Shown here: positions 61,093-64,000 of the stretch, one piece after another
Layout: each line of letters begins with the position of its first letter
How positions within the stretch are numbered: position 1 is the first letter of the stretch
Assembly: GCF_001310085.1 (NCBI RefSeq)
Contig: NZ_CP012643.1
Location: 3,517,501-3,581,500 of the forward strand
DNA length: 64,000 nt
DNA from: Rufibacter tibetensis
GTDB taxonomy: Bacteria; Bacteroidota; Bacteroidia; Cytophagales; Hymenobacteraceae
Reading direction: 5' to 3'
Position numbers and translations under genes: made by a program
The notes under the pieces: generated by a model
Told to the model about the DNA's origin: nothing
The model's input: only the letters and a program-made list of their open reading frames with translations
Databases searched by the model: none

Positions 61093-61303
61093 AACCTAAA
61101 CGTAATGGTTGCTCTTAGTAAAGTTTCCGTGGCTGCGAGGTGCAAGCCAATGGCTGGTTAAAAGCTCTTCCTAGATTTGTTTTAAGCTTTTATCTTGAAA
61201 AGAGGCTTAAAACAGTGGTTGAGGCAAGATGCCTTGACGGCTGCTGAAAGTGGTAAGGTTATAAAAAAATAGCTAGGGTTCTCTTGCCATTGAAGAGTTA
61301 TTA
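61093..61303. other. Gap with decayed palindrome
   Basis: No gene was seen. TGTTTTAAGC (61178-61187) pairs with GCTTAAAACA (61205-61214) around TTTTATCTTGAAAAGAG, another palindrome-family member. Confidence 0.5.
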
Positions 61304-61741
61304 TTGTCAAATTCATTTAAGAACAAGCCGATTTTCCACTATTTCTTTTCCAGCCCAATTCAGGCGAAAGACATTGACCTAGGAACAATTGAAGGAGAGA
61401 AAATTCTTCCGCTGTTCCAAGCCTATCCTTGGAGAGATTGGTTGCAGAGGATGAAAGAAATGGAGCAAGGAGAAATTCATTTCTCGCCTACATTAAACTT
61501 CGAGAACAAGCATTCTCATCAAAAAATGCTTGTTTCAGCTTTAGAAAATGGGCAGGAAATAATGTTTTACGTGTTTTACCAGCGGCCTAAAACAGTTAAA
61601 AGGCTACTCGGGTTATGGCATAAACACAAGAATGACTATACCACCGAATTACTAGACAAGTCACCAGAACAAACTGCGCAACTTTTGGAAGCCTTCGTAA
61701 ATGGTAACTATGATTTCCTAGAGTCAACGATAAAATACTAG
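61304..61741 (+). CDS. Small hypothetical protein
   Basis: The 145-residue protein apparently starts with TTG 61304 (MSNSFKNKPIFHYFFSSPIQ); no nearby ATG is in frame. Segments IEGEKILPLFQAYPWRDWLQ, KMLVSALENGQEIMFYVFYQ and SPEQTAQLLEAFVNGNYDFL give an alpha-beta single domain. It is AT-richer than its neighbours, as is the 60538 gene, suggesting later arrival. The size and composition are immunity-protein-like, but no toxin is nearby. Function unknown. Confidence 0.5.
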   Translation: MSNSFKNKPIFHYFFSSPIQAKDIDLGTIEGEKILPLFQAYPWRDWLQRMKEMEQGEIHFSPTLNFENKHSHQKMLVSALENGQEIMFYVFYQRPKTVKRLLGLWHKHKNDYTTELLDKSPEQTAQLLEAFVNGNYDFLESTIKY

Positions 61742-61807
61742 GCTTCTACTGTCGCTATACAGCATGGTCTGGCCTAGGCATTTCCGTTTCCAGCCTTTCG
61801 GTGGAGC

Positions 61808-61897
61808 GCCTTGTCAGGATTCGGTGCCGAGGGCATTGCAAACATTGAGGAGCAAAGGCAGCTGGCGCAGCGCGTGGCCTCGCAGCTGTTGGCGTAA
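61808..61897 (+). pseudogene. Possible C-terminal coding remnant
   Basis: A short frame reading ALSGFGAEGIANIEEQRQLA then QRVASQLLA and TAA has protein-like composition (amphipathic helix) but no upstream gene body; the frame closes at TAG 61775. It may be the tail of a deleted gene upstream of the POT transporter. Unidentified. Confidence 0.25.
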
Positions 61898-61981
61898 ATC
61901 CACAAAGCTGCCTCAATTCTCACCAAGAACCCCTAAATTGTCAGGTCAATCAGCCATTCAACATCACGTTTACCACCTGAC

Positions 61982-63475
61982 ATGGATTTAACCGAACCTC
62001 AAATTCCGGAGGCACCTACCTCCACGGGACACCCTAAGCAGCTCTACATGCTCTTCTTCACTGAGATGTGGGAGCGCTTTTCTTTTTATGGCATGAAGGC
62101 CCTGTTGCTGGCCTACATGATCACTGAACTCAAGTTTGATGAACCCAAAGGCTATGCTATTCTAGGCTCTTACGCGGCGTTGGTGTACACCATGCCCATG
62201 TTCGGGGGCATGATGAGCGACCGCTATCTGGGTGGGCGCAAAGCCGTGATGTACGGTGGTATTCTCATGACCATTGGTCACCTGGTTTTGGCGGTTCCGC
62301 AGGACTGGAGCTTCTTTTACGGCATGGCCTTCATCATCTGCGGAAACGGCTTTTTCAAGCCCAATATCTCCAGCCTAGTTGGTACGCTCTACGCTGACAA
62401 TGACCCACGCAAAGACAGCGGTTTCTCCATCTTCTACATGGGCATCAACATTGGCGCGGCGCTTGGTGGTTTGCTGTGCGGGTACGTAGGGCAGCAGATA
62501 GACTGGCACTACGGCTTCGGGTTGGCAGGTTTGTTCATGATCTTGGGCTTGGTTGTGTTTGCGCTGGGCAAGAAATCCTTGGGTGACAAAGGTCTTCCGC
62601 CCAACCCCGCTGATTTAAAAGCCCCGGCTTTTGCGGGCATCAGCAAAGAAGTGGTAATTTACGTGGCTACCCTGGCCATCATCCCCGTGATAGTGGCCTT
62701 GTTCAACCGCTATGAAATCATGGACTTCATCATGTTTGGACTGGGAGCGCTTTCCATTTTGTATATTCTGTTCATCGCCTTTAAGATGGAAGCAGCAGCC
62801 CGGTTCAAGCTGTTTGCGGCCTTGGTGCTGATCGTGTTTTCAGCGCTGTTTTGGGCATTTTATGAACAAAACGCCGGCTCTTTGAACCTGTTTGCCATGC
62901 GCAACGTGGACATGCACGTGGGAGGGGTAGAGCTTCCTGCACTGGCAGTGAACAACTTTTTGCCGCCGGCCTGGGTGGTCATCCTCAGCTTCTTTTTCGC
63001 CTGGTTATGGCCAGCTTTGAACCGGAAAGGCATTGAGCCCAACACCCCCACAAAATTCGGGTTGTCGTTTGTGCTGGTTGGGCTGGGCTTTTACGTGTTC
63101 TATTTGGGCTGCAGAACCAGCGAGGGTAGCGGCCTGATTCCGTTGATCACCTTTATTGCCGGGTACTTCTTCATCATCTGCGGCGAGATGTGTATTTCGC
63201 CCATCGGGTTGTCCATGATTACCAAACTGTCACCGGCCAGAATTGTAGCCATGATGATGGGGATCTGGTTTTTCGCAAGTGCGGTGGGGGAGTTTCTGGC
63301 CAGCAAGATTGGGGCACTTATGAGCGTTCCCCAGAACGTGGTAGACAATCCGGTGCTGTCGCTGCCGTACTATGCCCAGATTCTGAACCAGATTGGGTTG
63401 TGGTCGCTGGGTATAGGCGTGGTGCTGATCCTGTTCAGCAGCGTCATCAGGAAGTGGATGGGTGAAGTACGGTAG
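61982..63475 (+). CDS. POT/PTR2-family proton-coupled peptide transporter
   Basis: The 497-residue inner-membrane protein has about 12-14 helices and the POT signatures: MLFFTEMWERFSFYGMKALL (ExxERFxYYG type, here EMWERFSFYG), the second block GGMMSDRYLGGRKAVMYGGI, and GNGFFKPNISSLVGTLY (FxxGxxxFKPN type). It imports di- and tripeptides with protons. ATG 61982 follows the coding remnant by 84 bp. Single gene with its own terminator at 63500. Confidence 0.9.
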   Translation: MDLTEPQIPEAPTSTGHPKQLYMLFFTEMWERFSFYGMKALLLAYMITELKFDEPKGYAILGSYAALVYTMPMFGGMMSDRYLGGRKAVMYGGILMTIGHLVLAVPQDWSFFYGMAFIICGNGFFKPNISSLVGTLYADNDPRKDSGFSIFYMGINIGAALGGLLCGYVGQQIDWHYGFGLAGLFMILGLVVFALGKKSLGDKGLPPNPADLKAPAFAGISKEVVIYVATLAIIPVIVALFNRYEIMDFIMFGLGALSILYILFIAFKMEAAARFKLFAALVLIVFSALFWAFYEQNAGSLNLFAMRNVDMHVGGVELPALAVNNFLPPAWVVILSFFFAWLWPALNRKGIEPNTPTKFGLSFVLVGLGFYVFYLGCRTSEGSGLIPLITFIAGYFFIICGEMCISPIGLSMITKLSPARIVAMMMGIWFFASAVGEFLASKIGALMSVPQNVVDNPVLSLPYYAQILNQIGLWSLGIGVVLILFSSVIRKWMGEVR

Positions 63476-63499
63476 GCCCTTACAGGCCATTGTCTTTTG

Positions 63500-63538
63500 A
63501 AAGAACGGGAGCAGGAATATTTTCTGCTCCCGTTCTTT
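63500..63538 (+). terminator. Rho-independent terminator
   Basis: A perfect 15-bp stem (63500-63514 with 63524-63538) is followed by more T, 25 bp past the POT gene. Confidence 0.8.
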
Positions 63539-63581
63539 TTTCTAACTTACCTATCCCAACCACCCCTAACACAAACGAACT

Positions 63582-64000
63582 ATGGAGTTAAACCAAAAGC
63601 TATTGCGCCAATTTGAACAAGAGGCAGCCAATACCCGCAAGATGTTGGAAAGAGTGCCCGATGAACATTTTGACTGGAAACCGCACGCTAAAAGTATGTC
63701 TCTGAAAACCCTGGCGGCCCACGTGGCCGAATTGCCAGGGTTGTTCATTGCCGCAGTGTTGAAAACGGAGGAGGTGGATATGAGTCCACAGAGCTATAAA
63801 CCGTTTGCTGGTACCACGCACCAGGAGTTAATGGACCATTTTGAGGAAAACTACCAGAAAGCTGTCAAGGCTCTGAATGACACTAATGTGGTGGAGATAG
63901 GCAAAACCTGGACATTGCGCAGCAACGGAAATGTGATTGTCTCTATGCCTAAGCAGGTAGTCATCCGGAACCTGGCCATGAACCACCTCATCCACCACCG
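63582..64000 (+). CDS. DinB-family metal-binding protein, 3' end cut by window
   Basis: ATG 63582 opens a frame with no stop before the window end, giving at least 139 residues. It starts MELNQKLLRQFEQEAANTRK, then MLERVPDEHFDWKPHAKSMS. The first DinB metal His is in LAAHVAEL (His47) and the second cluster is at the very end (MNHLIHHR, where DinB proteins read H-x3-HRGQ). DinB proteins are four-helix bundles with a His3 metal site, often thiol-dependent transferases. About 25 more residues are expected outside the window. Confidence 0.85.
   Translation, partial: MELNQKLLRQFEQEAANTRKMLERVPDEHFDWKPHAKSMSLKTLAAHVAELPGLFIAAVLKTEEVDMSPQSYKPFAGTTHQELMDHFEENYQKAVKALNDTNVVEIGKTWTLRSNGNVIVSMPKQVVIRNLAMNHLIHH

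Overview
The window looks like chromosomal DNA of a Bacteroidota bacterium, most likely order Cytophagales, family Hymenobacteraceae (Rufibacter/Pontibacter-like). This is inferred from family content and style, not from a marker gene. Supporting signs are BlaI/BlaR1 with a TonB-type tail, a PQQ-propeller fusion, CheB/CheR/PAS fusion proteins, lipoproteins, weak or absent Shine-Dalgarno sites, and several TAnnTTTG promoter boxes. No rRNA, tRNA, CRISPR array, prophage or complete insertion sequence was seen.

Layout. 1-7.7 kb: a LysR regulator with an apparent nonsense codon in its HTH, an NTF2-like protein, a QorB-type quinone reductase, a porin-BCCT transporter-universal stress protein operon (probably compatible-solute uptake) and MarC. 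7.8-16 kb: an M50 protease with a DUF2188-like tail, BlaI/BlaR1, a secreted TPR-like gene split by one in-frame stop, DUF1456, a phosphoesterase-propeller fusion, YciI and an orphan ABC ATPase. 16-21 kb: a double-CXXCG (immunity-like) protein, an HD hydrolase, and a redox cluster made of an FAD reductase, a small membrane protein ending in seven histidines and a NapH-like iron-sulfur membrane protein. 21-27 kb: a long gene-poor stretch holding a candidate structured RNA, a zinc-ribbon protein, a very disordered Arg/Asp/Gly-rich protein, a lipoprotein-SCO-cytochrome c operon and a Thr-Gly-repeat lipoprotein. 27-32 kb: a PA0069-type radical SAM protein, an EEP-family membrane protein and a CDF metal transporter.

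32-44 kb is a signalling island: a NarL-type regulator, two STAS proteins, a degenerate histidine-kinase paralogue, a six-PAS histidine kinase, a CheB-CheR-PAS fusion and a second CheB with a zinc ribbon. A third STAS-like protein lies at 47.2 kb. 44-48.5 kb: two isoaspartyl-peptidase paralogues separated by a MITE-like element, then a PLD nuclease. 48.6-61.7 kb is the most interesting block. It holds a LexA-like XRE regulator, a YbjN/chaperone-like protein, a PspA/IM30-like protein, small membrane proteins, a YqiJ/NfeD-type OB-fold membrane protein, a YqiK-type flotillin, a bitopic coiled-coil protein and a 1659-residue protein with a DUF3686-like N-terminus and a C-terminal AAA ATPase. Together they look like a membrane-stress/remodelling system. 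The window ends with a POT peptide transporter and a DinB gene cut by the window edge.

A second theme is structural. At least nine intergenic sites, mostly at gene ends, carry two-tier palindromes sharing a GTTTT..GTTTT / AAAAC..AAAAC pattern with different outer stems, and further decayed copies exist. They look like a dispersed palindrome family that doubles as terminators.
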